DNA of 64,000 nt. Origin: Arthrobacter sp. StoSoilB19. GTDB lineage: Bacteria > Actinomycetota > Actinomycetes > Actinomycetales > Micrococcaceae. Position numbers and translations under genes: made by a program. The stretch is taken from contig NZ_AP024650.1 in assembly GCF_019977275.1 (NCBI RefSeq), forward strand, positions 1-64,000, written 5' to 3'. This document shows positions 46,301 through 55,225 of this stretch, piece after piece (the stretch's first letter is position 1; every line of letters starts with the position of its first letter). The notes below the pieces were generated by a model. That model worked only from the letters and a program-made list of their open reading frames with translations, was not told where the DNA came from and ran no database searches.

Positions 46301-47209
46301 TCAAGGCGCTTCCACGGGACGGGCGGGGGCCGCAGGAGCGGCAGCATGCCAGTGCCCGGGCTGCTCAAGCCCGGCGGGGAGGAGGGTGGAAGCGCTGCCG
46401 TGGGCCGCGGTGATTTGCGCCTCGGTGAGGAAGAGCGCCCCGGTGAGGTCGGCGTCGTCGAGCTTTGCATCCCGCAGGTCGGCACCAAGGAGGTCCGCTG
46501 CCGTCAGGTCGGCGCCCCGGAGGTCCGCGGCGATCAGGCAGGCACCGCGAAGGTCCGCAGCGCACAGCGGCAGGCCGCGCAGGTTTGCTCCCGCGAGGTC
46601 GGCGCCCGGCGCCAGGCGGACCAGGCGCGGATCGTCGCCGAAGGGGCCGGCGCCGAAGTAGCCCGCGCGGACCTCCTCACTGACCTCACGGAGTGCGCTG
46701 CCCACCTGGAGGTGCAGGGATGCGATGTCGGCTGCGAGGACCTCCTCAAGGGCGCCCGATGCAACTGCCCTGACCTTCGCCTGCAAGCGGCGGACATCCT
46801 CCGCGGTATCCGGGCCATAGGCTTTCGCCCCAGCCTGGGCCAGGAGCCACAGCATTTCGTGCAATTGGCGCAGGACTTTAAAGGCGGCGAACATGTCCGG
46901 CGCCGATTCCGGGTCTTCCCGCCAGCTGATGCCCCTGAACAGCCGCTGGCTGACTGCCTGGCCTGCGCCGAAGCAGTCGAAAACCGTGCAGCCCGCAAAC
47001 CCGCGGGGCCGGAGCCGGTCATGGATGGTGCAGGAGAAGTCCGGCGCCAGGTTGGGGCATGGCGTGGCGGGCGGTTTGTCGATGGCGAAGTCGGCCGAGC
47101 GGGTAAACCCGAAAGCCGTGCAGCACAGGGCAAAGCACTGCGAACAGTCAGGCCGGAGGGTGGCCGGGCCGGTGGGGGTGGCGGCGGAAGGAGGGTTGGT
47201 GGGTTTCAT
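46301..47209 (-). CDS. Pentapeptide-repeat protein with Cys-rich N-terminus
   Basis: The 302-residue protein has an N-terminal cysteine cluster (CSQCFALCC at 22-30, then CPNL and CTIHDR, GCTVFDCFG), suggesting metal binding. A helical middle follows (about 90-205), then pentapeptide repeats of A[DN]LxG type (from about 200 to 265: ADLAGANLRGLPLCAADLRGA and so on) forming a right-handed beta helix. I know no function. The ATG at 47209 follows GGGAG. The aldO start is 38 bases beyond its end, so it is probably in one transcript with aldO. Confidence 0.83.
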   Translation of the reverse strand: MKPTNPPSAATPTGPATLRPDCSQCFALCCTAFGFTRSADFAIDKPPATPCPNLAPDFSCTIHDRLRPRGFAGCTVFDCFGAGQAVSQRLFRGISWREDPESAPDMFAAFKVLRQLHEMLWLLAQAGAKAYGPDTAEDVRRLQAKVRAVASGALEEVLAADIASLHLQVGSALREVSEEVRAGYFGAGPFGDDPRLVRLAPGADLAGANLRGLPLCAADLRGACLIAADLRGADLTAADLLGADLRDAKLDDADLTGALFLTEAQITAAHGSASTLLPAGLEQPGHWHAAAPAAPARPVEAP

Positions 47210-47245
47210 GATTGCTCCCGAGGGTGGTTCCGATAGGGGCGCGGG

Positions 47246-47279
47246 ACGGAGGGGAACCCATGGTGGGGTTCCCCTCCGT
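47246..47279. repeat. 14-bp inverted repeat upstream of the pentapeptide-repeat gene
   Basis: Arm ACGGAGGGGAACCC (47246-47259) and its complement (47266-47279) around ATGGTG. It lies 37 bases before the pentapeptide-repeat start and about 115 bases past the amidase stop. No T-run on either side, so it may be a leader hairpin or an operator. Confidence 0.65.
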
Positions 47280-47392
47280 GGCACGCGGAATCACCGTTCC
47301 TGCCGGGAATGACGGGAACTGCGGACGGCTGGACATCATAGGCAATGAAGGAGAATCACTGCGTCCAGAATATCCGCATCGGGCGGGAATGG

Positions 47393-49189
47393 TCAGTCGC
47401 TGTTCGTGTTTACCGTGCCCTTTCCTGAGGCTTTTCCTGTGGGCGTGGTGCGCGGCGGTGGAACGCGGCGGCTCCCGGTGGCTTCGAAGGCCGCGGCCAG
47501 CCGCAGCACGTGGGTGTCACTGTAGGCGCGGCCGGCGATGGTGAGGCCAACGGGCATCGCGATATCCGCAGCGATGCCCATCGGAACCGTGACAGTGGGG
47601 ATGCCGAGGTGGCGGGGTACCAGGTTTCCATTGGCCACCCAGACGCCATTGCGCCAGGCGATGTCCGCCGAGCGTTCATTGGTATCCGCGTCGGCAGGTG
47701 CCACGTCGGCCGCCGCCGGGAACACCACGGCATCCAGTCCCAGCCGGTCCATCCATTCCTCCAGGTCCACCCGGCGGGTTTCCTCAAGTCCCGCCAGGCC
47801 TTCGGGCAGGTGCGGAATGTCGGCCAGGACGGGAACCCCGTTGTCGCGGATCCAGGAAGGATAGTCGGCGATGTCGTCGTCGAACCCGTCGTAGCGGTCC
47901 GGCAGCGCGCCCTGGGGGGCGGGGAAGATCGCGGAACCGTCGACGTCGGCAAGGCGGTTCAGCCGCGGGTCGCCGTTGGCGTCGAGGAAGTCATGCCACG
48001 CCCAGGCCGACAGGTCCACGATCTCCCGCCGCAGATACTCCGGCGACACCAGTCCGCGGGTGGCGATGGTGGGCGAACCGGGCCGGTCGCCCTCATAGTT
48101 GGACACCACGGGGAAGTCCACTTCCACCAGTTCCGCGCCCGCGGCTTCCAGAGCACGCCGCGCCGCGTTCCAGAGGTCCAGGATGGACCCGCGCGTCTCG
48201 ATCCGTTGCCCCGTGGGACCGCCGATGCCAGGTGCTTCGGCCGTACCGGCGGCGGGATCGGCATTGATGTACATCCGGGGGATGCCAAGCCTTTGTCCCG
48301 CAAGCACGCCCGCGGCCGCCGAAGCGTCCCGGACCGCGAGGCCAACGTACGACGGCGGGCGGACGGCGGATGCCTTGGGCAGCGGGATCCACGGCTGGAC
48401 GCGCCAGAAATCCCCGCGGGCCTCGGCGTCATCCGCCACCACCACATCCAGGACCTCCAGCAGGTCCGCCATGGTGCGGGTGTGCGGCACCACCACGTCC
48501 ATGGTGGGTACCAGGGGCCAGTTGCCACGTACGGAGATGATGCCGCGCGAGGGTGTGTAGGCGCACAGGGCATTGTTCGACGCCGGTGCCCGCCCCGAGG
48601 ACCAGGTTTCCTCGGCGAGGCCGAATGCCGCGAAGCTGGCGGCCGTGGCGGTACCGGAGCCGTTGGATGATCCGGAGGCGAAGGCGGCGGTGAGGTATTC
48701 CGCGTTGTAGGGGCTCTCTGCCCGGCCATATACGCCGCGCTGCATACCTCCGTTGGCCATGGGCGGCATGTTGGTGAGCCCGATCAGGACCGCCCCGCCT
48801 GCCCGCAGCCGTTCGATGGTGAAGGCATCCCGCTGTGCCACCAGGTCCTTGAAGGCCGGTGAGCCCGCGGCTACGGTAAGCCCCTTTACCTGGTAGCTGT
48901 CCTTAGCCGTGTAGGGGATACCGTCGAGGGGTCCCAGGGTGAAGCCGGCAGCGCGGCGCCGGTCTGACGCCTGTGCTTCGGCAACTGCATCCGGGTTCAT
49001 CACGACGAGCGCGTTGAGGCGTATGCCGTGCGAGTCATACTTCTCGATGCGGTCAAGGTAGAGACGGACCAGTTCCTCGCTGGTGACCTGGCCGGAGTCG
49101 AGGGCGGCGCGCAGCTGTGCGATGCCGGCCTCCACGACATCGAACGTCTGCCCCACCGGCAGCGGAACCTCCGTTTCGGCGAGCTTCAC
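47393..49189 (-). CDS. Amidase-signature family hydrolase
   Basis: Hydrolyses an amide or carbamoyl bond. The 598-residue protein shows the Ser-cisSer-Lys triad: Lys96 (YTAKDSY), cis-Ser175 in GSSNGSG (173-179), and the nucleophile Ser198 in WSSGRAPAS. The triad is intact, although the second glycine of the usual GGSIR motif is replaced. It is larger than many amidases, with an insert in the C-terminal half. It overlaps the agmatine deiminase gene by four bases, so they are cotranslated. I infer a link to agmatine breakdown, possibly N-carbamoylputrescine cleavage. Confidence 0.9.
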   Translation of the reverse strand: MKLAETEVPLPVGQTFDVVEAGIAQLRAALDSGQVTSEELVRLYLDRIEKYDSHGIRLNALVVMNPDAVAEAQASDRRRAAGFTLGPLDGIPYTAKDSYQVKGLTVAAGSPAFKDLVAQRDAFTIERLRAGGAVLIGLTNMPPMANGGMQRGVYGRAESPYNAEYLTAAFASGSSNGSGTATAASFAAFGLAEETWSSGRAPASNNALCAYTPSRGIISVRGNWPLVPTMDVVVPHTRTMADLLEVLDVVVADDAEARGDFWRVQPWIPLPKASAVRPPSYVGLAVRDASAAAGVLAGQRLGIPRMYINADPAAGTAEAPGIGGPTGQRIETRGSILDLWNAARRALEAAGAELVEVDFPVVSNYEGDRPGSPTIATRGLVSPEYLRREIVDLSAWAWHDFLDANGDPRLNRLADVDGSAIFPAPQGALPDRYDGFDDDIADYPSWIRDNGVPVLADIPHLPEGLAGLEETRRVDLEEWMDRLGLDAVVFPAAADVAPADADTNERSADIAWRNGVWVANGNLVPRHLGIPTVTVPMGIAADIAMPVGLTIAGRAYSDTHVLRLAAAFEATGSRRVPPPRTTPTGKASGKGTVNTNSD

Positions 49190-50214
49190 AGTGTGCCTCC
49201 ATCCTTGGCAGCCGGCTGCTGCTGCGTGATGCAGTGGATGCCGCCGCCGAAAGCGAAGATGTCCCTGGCATCCACCAGTTCCACGGCCCTGCCCGGATAC
49301 GCGCGTTCCAGGATCCCCGCGGCGATGGTGTCGTTGGGATCGTCAAAGCTGCACAGCACCACCACGTCGTTGCCGACGTAGTGGTTGATGTAGGACCAAT
49401 CCACCCAGCCATCAGCATCGCGCAACACCGTGGGTGCCGGGACGTCGATAATGCGCAGCGGCCGGCCTTTGGCATCCAGCTGGCCCGCGAGGACGGCCTT
49501 CAGCTGCAGGTAGACGGCATGGTCGGGGTGGGCGGGATCGTCCTGGCGGTGCAGCAGGATGGTGCCGGCGCCGGCGAAGGCTGCCACGATGTCCACGTGT
49601 CCCCGGGTGCCGAATTCGTCGTAATCCCGGGTCAGTCCGCGTGGAAGCCAGATGGCTTTGGTGGTGCCCAGGGCGGCGTGGACTTCTGCTTCAACCGATT
49701 CCTTGGTGGCGCCGGGATTGCGGCGGGGATCCAATTGAACCGTTTCGGTAAGCAGGACGGTCCCTTCGCCGTCCACATGGAACCCGCCGCCCTCATTCAC
49801 CAAGGGGCTCGGCCAGACGGGAACTCCGGTGCCTATTGCAACAGTCCGGGCAACGTCCTGGTCCTTGGCCCACGCCGCCCACTCCTGGGCCCCCCATCCA
49901 TTGAAGATCCAGTCGACGGCTGCCAGTGCGCCGTTGGGCTGGTGCACGAACGTGGGGCCGCTGTCCCGCAGCCAGGCGTCATCGAGCGGGACCTCCACGA
50001 CGTCGATGCCGCTGCCGAGCCATTCCCGTGCGGCCGTGGCGTCCCTGGGGTCAGCCACCACCGTCACGGGCTCGTGCCGGGCGATGGTCTGGGCCACCGT
50101 GGTCCAGGCGGCCCGGGCCCGGTCAAGGGTGGGGCTGCCTATGGGGCCGAAGGTGTCGTTGGGTGGTGGAAACGCCATCCATGTGCGCTGGTGGGCCTCC
50201 CACTCTGCGGGCAT
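49186..50214 (-). CDS. aguA: Agmatine deiminase
   Basis: Converts agmatine to N-carbamoylputrescine and ammonia. The 342-residue protein has the pentein-fold pattern: MPAEWEAHQRTWMAFP start, DDAWLRDSGPTFV (78-90), NEGGGFHVDGEGTVLLTE, TRGHVD with His206, and Cys328 in GGGIHCITQQQP. I place the start at the ATG at 50214. An upstream ATG at 50289 lies inside the operator palindrome and adds 25 atypical residues. The palindrome 50274-50298 is the copy-2 operator. The amidase gene follows with a four-base overlap. Confidence 0.92.
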   Translation of the reverse strand: MPAEWEAHQRTWMAFPPPNDTFGPIGSPTLDRARAAWTTVAQTIARHEPVTVVADPRDATAAREWLGSGIDVVEVPLDDAWLRDSGPTFVHQPNGALAAVDWIFNGWGAQEWAAWAKDQDVARTVAIGTGVPVWPSPLVNEGGGFHVDGEGTVLLTETVQLDPRRNPGATKESVEAEVHAALGTTKAIWLPRGLTRDYDEFGTRGHVDIVAAFAGAGTILLHRQDDPAHPDHAVYLQLKAVLAGQLDAKGRPLRIIDVPAPTVLRDADGWVDWSYINHYVGNDVVVLCSFDDPNDTIAAGILERAYPGRAVELVDARDIFAFGGGIHCITQQQPAAKDGGTL

Positions 50215-50273
50215 GTGGCCTGCGGTGCCGGTGGATACATGGTCAGGGGCGGCGCTGTCCCGGACTGCGGTCG

Positions 50274-50298
50274 AATAAATGAATGGCATTCATTTATT
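50274..50298. promoter_or_regulatory. Palindromic operator, copy 2 (aguA-amidase)
   Basis: A perfect 25-base palindrome centred on G50286. Its inner 21 bases (50276-50296) are identical to the tetR/puo operator at 34735-34755. It stands 60 bases before the aguA start, with the alpha/beta hydrolase end on the other side, so it controls the aguA operon. Confidence 0.88.
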
Positions 50299-50336
50299 AT
50301 GGGGACCGTACTGGCAGCGCGCAAGAGTATTTCGTT

Positions 50337-51047
50337 TCAGTCCCTGCCTGTCCGGTCCACCGCCGACAGGATGGCCTGGGCCAGTTGGTCCGGTTTGGTG
50401 AACTGCGGCCAGTGCCCGGTGGGCAGGTCGATGAATTCCACGTCCCGCACCTTGGCCAGTTCCGCCACGAAGGGATGGTTTGCCGCGATCCACTCCCGGA
50501 GCATGGCCGAGGGGAACCCGCACGAGATGACGGTGGCGGGAACGTCGTAGCGGCGCCCGTCATGCAGGCGCTGCCTGCCGTACGCCACGCCGCGGGGTTC
50601 GGGAATGGCGCGGGCGCGGAATGACTGGCGCAGCCGGTCGTTGAGGTCCACCGGTTCGGCGTCGTCAAAACTCTGCCAGGGCGGCAGCGGGACATCGTCC
50701 CCGTGGGCAGGCAACTGGTCGTTGATGACGCTGCCGTCAGCCAGCGGCCCGCTGTCCACGTAGATGGCGCGTTCCACCCTGTCCGGCCGCGCATCCACTA
50801 CCCCGTGAATGATTGCCCCGCCGCCGGAGTGGCCCACCAGGACCACCCTGCCCGGCAGCCCGTCCAGGACCTCCACCACCGCATTGATATGGTCCTGCAG
50901 GCTGATGCCTGCGCGGCTGGCATCCACCGAGTCCTTGCCGGGAAGCGTGAGGGGATGGGGGCGGTGCCCGGCTGCTTCCAGGGCAGGTGTTACCCCCTCC
51001 CATGACGAGGCGTCCAACCAGAAACCGGGTACCAGGATGATGTCCAT
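50337..51047 (-). CDS. Alpha/beta-hydrolase
   Basis: The 236-residue protein has an oxyanion region VPGFWLDASSW, the nucleophile elbow GHSGGG with Ser74, and a C-terminal His in LPTGHWPQF. The acid member is not certain from sequence alone. It resembles the small esterase/hydroxynitrile-lyase-like group without signal peptide. It ends about 40 bases before the aguA operator and is probably a separate transcript. Substrate unknown. Confidence 0.85.
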   Translation of the reverse strand: MDIILVPGFWLDASSWEGVTPALEAAGHRPHPLTLPGKDSVDASRAGISLQDHINAVVEVLDGLPGRVVLVGHSGGGAIIHGVVDARPDRVERAIYVDSGPLADGSVINDQLPAHGDDVPLPPWQSFDDAEPVDLNDRLRQSFRARAIPEPRGVAYGRQRLHDGRRYDVPATVISCGFPSAMLREWIAANHPFVAELAKVRDVEFIDLPTGHWPQFTKPDQLAQAILSAVDRTGRD

Positions 51048-51091
51048 GACCGAACCCTACTCCCCACCCATGACACGGAATAGGCGTTCTC

Positions 51092-52273
51092 CTACCGCTT
51101 GCGCTTCCGGTCCTTGTCTCCGTTCCGGCTTCCGCGTTCGGAGGCCTCGCGCTCAGCCCAGCGTTGCGACTTCCCCGCCGAAACCACCTTCTGGTGCCAC
51201 TCCCGGTGGTAGGCGCGCTGGGCGGCGACATCGGAGCGGCGCGCCAGCGCCGCCAGTTCCCGCTGCATCTTCAGATACGAGTTCCAGCGGCGCGCGGCCA
51301 GGACGCCGGTGTCGATTGCTTCGCGGACAGCGCAGCCAGGCTCGCTCCCGTGTGAGCAGTCAGCGAACCGGCAGCCGGCAGCCAGTTCCTCGACGTCGCC
51401 GAACATCCCGTCCAGGCCGTCCCCGGCATCGAACAGGCCAAATCCGCGCACGCCGGGAGTGTCCATCAGCACCGTCCCGTTGGACAGCGGAACCAGCTCG
51501 CGGACGGTGGTGGTGTGCTTGCCCTTGAAGTCTCCGGACCGCACTTCGGCGGTCTGCTGGACGTCGCGGCCCACCAGGGCATTGATCAAGGTGGATTTGC
51601 CAGCACCGGACGGTCCCAGCAGCACGATGGTTCCGCCCGGCGGAATCCGTGCCATCAGTTCGTCGATACCGTCGCCGTTTTCGGCGGATGTGGTGACCAC
51701 CTCCACGCCCGCCGCCTGAAGGATAACTTTTCCGACGACGTCGTCCGCCACCTCGGCCAGGTCCGCCTTGGTGATGATCACCAGGGGGGTGGCGCCGGAA
51801 TCCCATGCGGCGACGAGGGTGCGTTCCAACCGGTTGTGTGTGAGGGGCCGGTCCACGGGCACCACCACGCCCACGGTGTCCACGTTCGCGGCCAGGACCT
51901 GCGCGGCGGACGAATCCTCGAAGGCACGTTTGCGGCTGAGTTCCGAGCGGCGGGGGAGGACGGCCAGGATTTGCCGGTCGCCGCCCCGGTTGGGGCCGAT
52001 CCAGACCCAGTCTCCGGTGACGGCCGGCTCGCCCGAGAGCGGGTAGGGCAGGTGGAGGAGACCGTCATGGACCGCAACGAGCAGCAGGGTGCGGTCCACG
52101 CGGACCACCCGGCCCCGTTCAGTTGCCGGCGGACAGGGATGCTGATCGAAATAGCCGGCAACGGCGGGCGTGTAGCCGTATGCGGAGGGGCCGGGCAGCG
52201 GACGAGTGCCAGCAGCGCTGTCTGTTTCTGTGGTGTTGGTGGTGTCCAGGGGGTTGCCTGAAGAAGTATGCAC
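51092..52273 (-). CDS. rsgA: Ribosome small subunit-dependent GTPase RsgA
   Basis: Circularly permuted GTPase that checks 30S subunit maturation. The 393-residue protein has an N-terminal OB domain (about 35-110), G4 TKAD at 168-171 before G1 GPSGAGKST at 220-228 and G3 DTPG at 271-274, the permuted order typical of RsgA. A zinc site has Cys301, Cys306, His308 and Cys314. The C-terminal tail is very basic (RKRKR), fitting rRNA contact. The start ATG at 52273 adds a 35-residue low-complexity leader; a later start is possible. Confidence 0.94.
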   Translation of the reverse strand: MHTSSGNPLDTTNTTETDSAAGTRPLPGPSAYGYTPAVAGYFDQHPCPPATERGRVVRVDRTLLLVAVHDGLLHLPYPLSGEPAVTGDWVWIGPNRGGDRQILAVLPRRSELSRKRAFEDSSAAQVLAANVDTVGVVVPVDRPLTHNRLERTLVAAWDSGATPLVIITKADLAEVADDVVGKVILQAAGVEVVTTSAENGDGIDELMARIPPGGTIVLLGPSGAGKSTLINALVGRDVQQTAEVRSGDFKGKHTTTVRELVPLSNGTVLMDTPGVRGFGLFDAGDGLDGMFGDVEELAAGCRFADCSHGSEPGCAVREAIDTGVLAARRWNSYLKMQRELAALARRSDVAAQRAYHREWHQKVVSAGKSQRWAEREASERGSRNGDKDRKRKR

Positions 52274-52536
52274 TGTGGTTCCTTGGGCTGTCCCCGGTGC
52301 AGTGCGGCTGGACGCGCAGCGTCAGGAACCGCGAAGGCAGCCGGGAGGGATGGTGGGTGTGATGGATGCGGGGCGCCCAGGGCGCGCGGCAACTGCAGTC
52401 ATCAAAACCACCTCCATTCCCTTGTGCGGTTTCCCGTCCTCCTGCCGGAAGCGGCGGGGCGGGACCGTCTCCCACTTTAGCGGCCGCCAACGCCGGAGGC
52501 TAGAGGTTGGCATCTTCCGCAGGGGATTGCCGCGTG

Positions 52537-52773
52537 CTACCGCCGAAGTTCCTGCGCCCGCTTCTGCCGTCCGCTGATGGACGAAGCGTAGCCGCAGTTG
52601 GTGCAGGTGATCAGGTATTTCCGGGACACCGTGAGGACAGGGATGAAGAACAGCGTGAACTTGGTGGCCTGTTCGTCCAGGGCATGGTGGACGAAGGCGC
52701 CGCAGTGCTGGCAGGTTGCCGTCCGGCCCGGCAGGGCCTGGTGGACGGTCTTGAAGCCGAAAAGGAGGAGCAT
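52537..52773 (-). CDS. Zinc-ribbon protein
   Basis: The 78-residue protein has two CxxC pairs (CQHCGAF and CTNCGYA) separated by a hydrophobic stretch (FTLFFIPVLTVSRKYLI), a small zinc-ribbon fold common in actinobacteria. The ATG at 52773 follows AAAGG. Upstream frames add proline-rich residues and are not favoured. The 263 bases between it and rsgA hold no gene that I can support. Function unknown. Confidence 0.78.
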   Translation of the reverse strand: MLLLFGFKTVHQALPGRTATCQHCGAFVHHALDEQATKFTLFFIPVLTVSRKYLITCTNCGYASSISGRQKRAQELRR

Positions 52774-52920
52774 GGGCGGGCCTTTCATTGCCTGGGTGGT
52801 ACCTGCCACCCTAGGTGAGTTTGACGGCTGTCCTTCAGGGGTACGGACGCTTCTGTACGGTGTGCGTGGATGCCATACTGTGCTGGGCAACATCGGGCCT
52901 TCTGGGGGGACTTCTGGCAC

Positions 52921-54072
52921 ATGGTTCTGGACACGGCGACCCTGCGCATCGCTTTCGGCCTCATGGCCCTGGTCCTGGTGGTTCTCTTCTACTTTTCCGC
53001 CTACCGGCTGACGCGTTCGCCATACAGCGCCTGGTGGTGCGGTGCCCTGCTGTTCTTCCTGGCCGGATCAGGCTGCTTCCTGTTTGACGGCACAGTGCAT
53101 CAGGTGTGGGCCAACCCCCTGGGAAACACCCTGCTGGTGCACGGCGGCGTTGCAGTGTGGGCCGGGGCGCGCTCCCTGCGGACCGTACGGCCTCCCAGCT
53201 GGGCCTTTACCGGCATTCCCTTGGTCACCCTGGTGGCCTCCCTGCTGGACCAACCCGCCACCAACACCTGGTCCGGCGGCACGGTGTTCCTCGCCGCCAT
53301 GAGCCTGACCGTCGGATTGGCGTCCCGTGAGCTCTGGCGCCTTGAGCCCGGGTATTCGCGGGTCCGGATCCCCATGGCTGTGGCGGCAGGAGGGCTCAGT
53401 GTCTTCTACTTCTTCCGTTGGCTGGCGTTCCTGGTGGAGGGCCAGAACGGGCCTGTCTTCGTCACCGTTTTTGGGTCCGCCATCACCACCCTGGTGACCA
53501 TGGTCCTGCTGGTGGTGGTGTCCTTCAGCATGGCGGCCTTGAGCACCGAACAGCAGACGCGTGCCCTGCGCGTGGTGGCCAGCCGCGACGACCTCACCGG
53601 GCTCCTGAACCGCAAGGCCTTCCTGGACCTGGCCACCGAGCAGTTGGCCGACCGCACCATCACCGGCGGCTCGGGAGCCCTGATCCTTGCCGACCTTGAC
53701 CACTTCAAGACTGTCAACGACACCTATGGGCATGCCGCCGGCGACCTGGCGCTGCAGGCCTTCGCCGACGCCTGCGCTGCCACCGTGCGCTCCACAGATC
53801 TGACGGGGAGGTACGGCGGGGAAGAGTTCGTCATCCTGGTTCCCGGAGCAAGCGCCGAACGGGCCGAGACGATTGCCGAGGAGATCAGCAGGCGCATGGC
53901 CGGCGCGGACACGCCGGCCGGCATGGAGATGCCCACCGCGAGTTACGGCATTTCCACCTACGACGGCGTGACCTCCGATGTTGATCAACTTATCGCCGCA
54001 GCGGATGCCGCCCTGTACCGGGCCAAATCGCTGGGCCGGAACCGCGCCGCCCGCAGCGACGGGCTGCGGTAG
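52921..54072 (+). CDS. GGDEF-domain diguanylate cyclase, membrane-bound
   Basis: Makes cyclic di-GMP from two GTP. The 383-residue protein has about six membrane helices (9-210, a putative sensor region) and a C-terminal GGDEF domain. The active-site motif GGEEF (299-303, in RYGGEEFVILVP) is catalytically acceptable. An inhibitory I-site RxxD (RSTD, 290-293) lies five residues upstream, so product inhibition is likely. The ATG at 52921 gives a membrane start MVLDTATLRIAFGL. No EAL phosphodiesterase is in the window. Confidence 0.93.
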   Translation: MVLDTATLRIAFGLMALVLVVLFYFSAYRLTRSPYSAWWCGALLFFLAGSGCFLFDGTVHQVWANPLGNTLLVHGGVAVWAGARSLRTVRPPSWAFTGIPLVTLVASLLDQPATNTWSGGTVFLAAMSLTVGLASRELWRLEPGYSRVRIPMAVAAGGLSVFYFFRWLAFLVEGQNGPVFVTVFGSAITTLVTMVLLVVVSFSMAALSTEQQTRALRVVASRDDLTGLLNRKAFLDLATEQLADRTITGGSGALILADLDHFKTVNDTYGHAAGDLALQAFADACAATVRSTDLTGRYGGEEFVILVPGASAERAETIAEEISRRMAGADTPAGMEMPTASYGISTYDGVTSDVDQLIAAADAALYRAKSLGRNRAARSDGLR

Positions 54073-54109
54073 CTTTACTGCCCAAAGCGGCACGGTTCCG
54101 GACAGCCGG

Positions 54110-55225
54110 CTACTGGGACTGGAGCGCATCCGCCTGTTCGGCCAGGACGGTGAGGGCCACGCTTTCCGGCCGCTCCACCGTGCTCCGGATGCCGACCGTC
54201 ATGCCGCTGCGTGCGGCTTTGAGGACGGATTCCATGACTTCCAGGACGTGGAAGGCAAGTGCGCCACCCGCCCTGGGCTCCTTGCCTTGCGGGGTGGCGG
54301 CAAGGTCCGCGATGCCGAACCCGCGTCCGGCGTCGACGTACCCTGCGGAGGCGGGAAGGGTCTCCCAGTCCTCGGCGCCGAGGGAGAACAGTTGGACGTC
54401 GCCGTCAAAGTGGTTCGGATCCGGCACCACCAGGGAACCGCGCTCGCCATGGATCTCGATGTTGGGCGACTTCGACTTCACGGCATCGAAGCTCATGAAG
54501 AGGGTGGACAGCGCACCGGAGGCGTGGACCAGGACGCCGGTCACGTGGGAGTCGATGGTGACCGGCACTTTCTCGCCCTGGCGCGGCCCCGAGCCGATGG
54601 TGCGCTCATTCCGGGTGTGGCTGGCCGCGCCCATCACGGAGACGACCGGACCCAGCAGGGTCACCAGGGCGGTGACGTAGTAGGGGCCCATGTCCAGCAG
54701 CGGGCCGCCGCCGGGCTGGTAGTAGAAGTCCGGGTTCGGGTGCCAGCGCTCGTGGCCTGGGGTCACCATGGTTGCCGACGCCGAGATGGGGGCGCCGACC
54801 AGCCCGTCGTCGATCGCCTTGCGGGCGGTCTGGATGCCGGTGCCCAGTACGGTGTCAGGAGCGCAGCCGACGGCGACGCCGGCCTCGCGTGCCGCGTCCA
54901 GCACCTGGCGCGCCTCCTCAGTCGTGGCAGCAAGGGGCTTCTCGCCGTAGACGCTCTTTCCGGCGGCGATGGCCTTCAGTGCCACCTCGGCGTGGGCGGC
55001 GGGGATGGTCAGGTTCAGGACAAGTTCGACGTCGTCCGCGGCGAGGAGTTCCTCCACGGAGATGGCGCGGACACCTTCGTAGCCATCCGCCACGGCCTGG
55101 GCACGTGCGGGGTCCAGGTCCGCCACGGCCACCAGGTCGATCTGGCTGAGTTTGCGGAAGTTCGCCAGGTACTGCGCGATGATGGCTCCGCAGCCAATGA
55201 TTCCGACTTTCAACGGCTTGCCCAC
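54110..55225 (-). CDS. Gfo/Idh/MocA-family dehydrogenase, first copy
   Basis: NAD(P)-dependent sugar dehydrogenase. The 371-residue protein has a Rossmann fold GIIGCGAIIAQYL near residue 10, the family EKP motif (YGEKPLA) and a C-terminal alpha/beta dimer domain (GGGPLLDMGPYYVTALV). The GTG at 55225 follows AAAGG and overlaps the ThuA stop by 16 bases. It is the last gene of the sugar operon. Together with ThuA it may make and process 3-keto sugars; that is inference. Confidence 0.9.
   Translation of the reverse strand: MGKPLKVGIIGCGAIIAQYLANFRKLSQIDLVAVADLDPARAQAVADGYEGVRAISVEELLAADDVELVLNLTIPAAHAEVALKAIAAGKSVYGEKPLAATTEEARQVLDAAREAGVAVGCAPDTVLGTGIQTARKAIDDGLVGAPISASATMVTPGHERWHPNPDFYYQPGGGPLLDMGPYYVTALVTLLGPVVSVMGAASHTRNERTIGSGPRQGEKVPVTIDSHVTGVLVHASGALSTLFMSFDAVKSKSPNIEIHGERGSLVVPDPNHFDGDVQLFSLGAEDWETLPASAGYVDAGRGFGIADLAATPQGKEPRAGGALAFHVLEVMESVLKAARSGMTVGIRSTVERPESVALTVLAEQADALQSQ

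Noticed and set aside
47246..47279. Intrinsic terminator of the aguA-amidase operon
   Set aside because: It has a good stem but no T-run and lies about 115 bases past the stop, so I list it only as a repeat.
50215..50289. aguA start at the ATG at 50289
   Set aside because: This ATG lies within the operator palindrome and adds 25 residues unlike other agmatine deiminases; the ATG at 50214 begins the normal MPAEW start.
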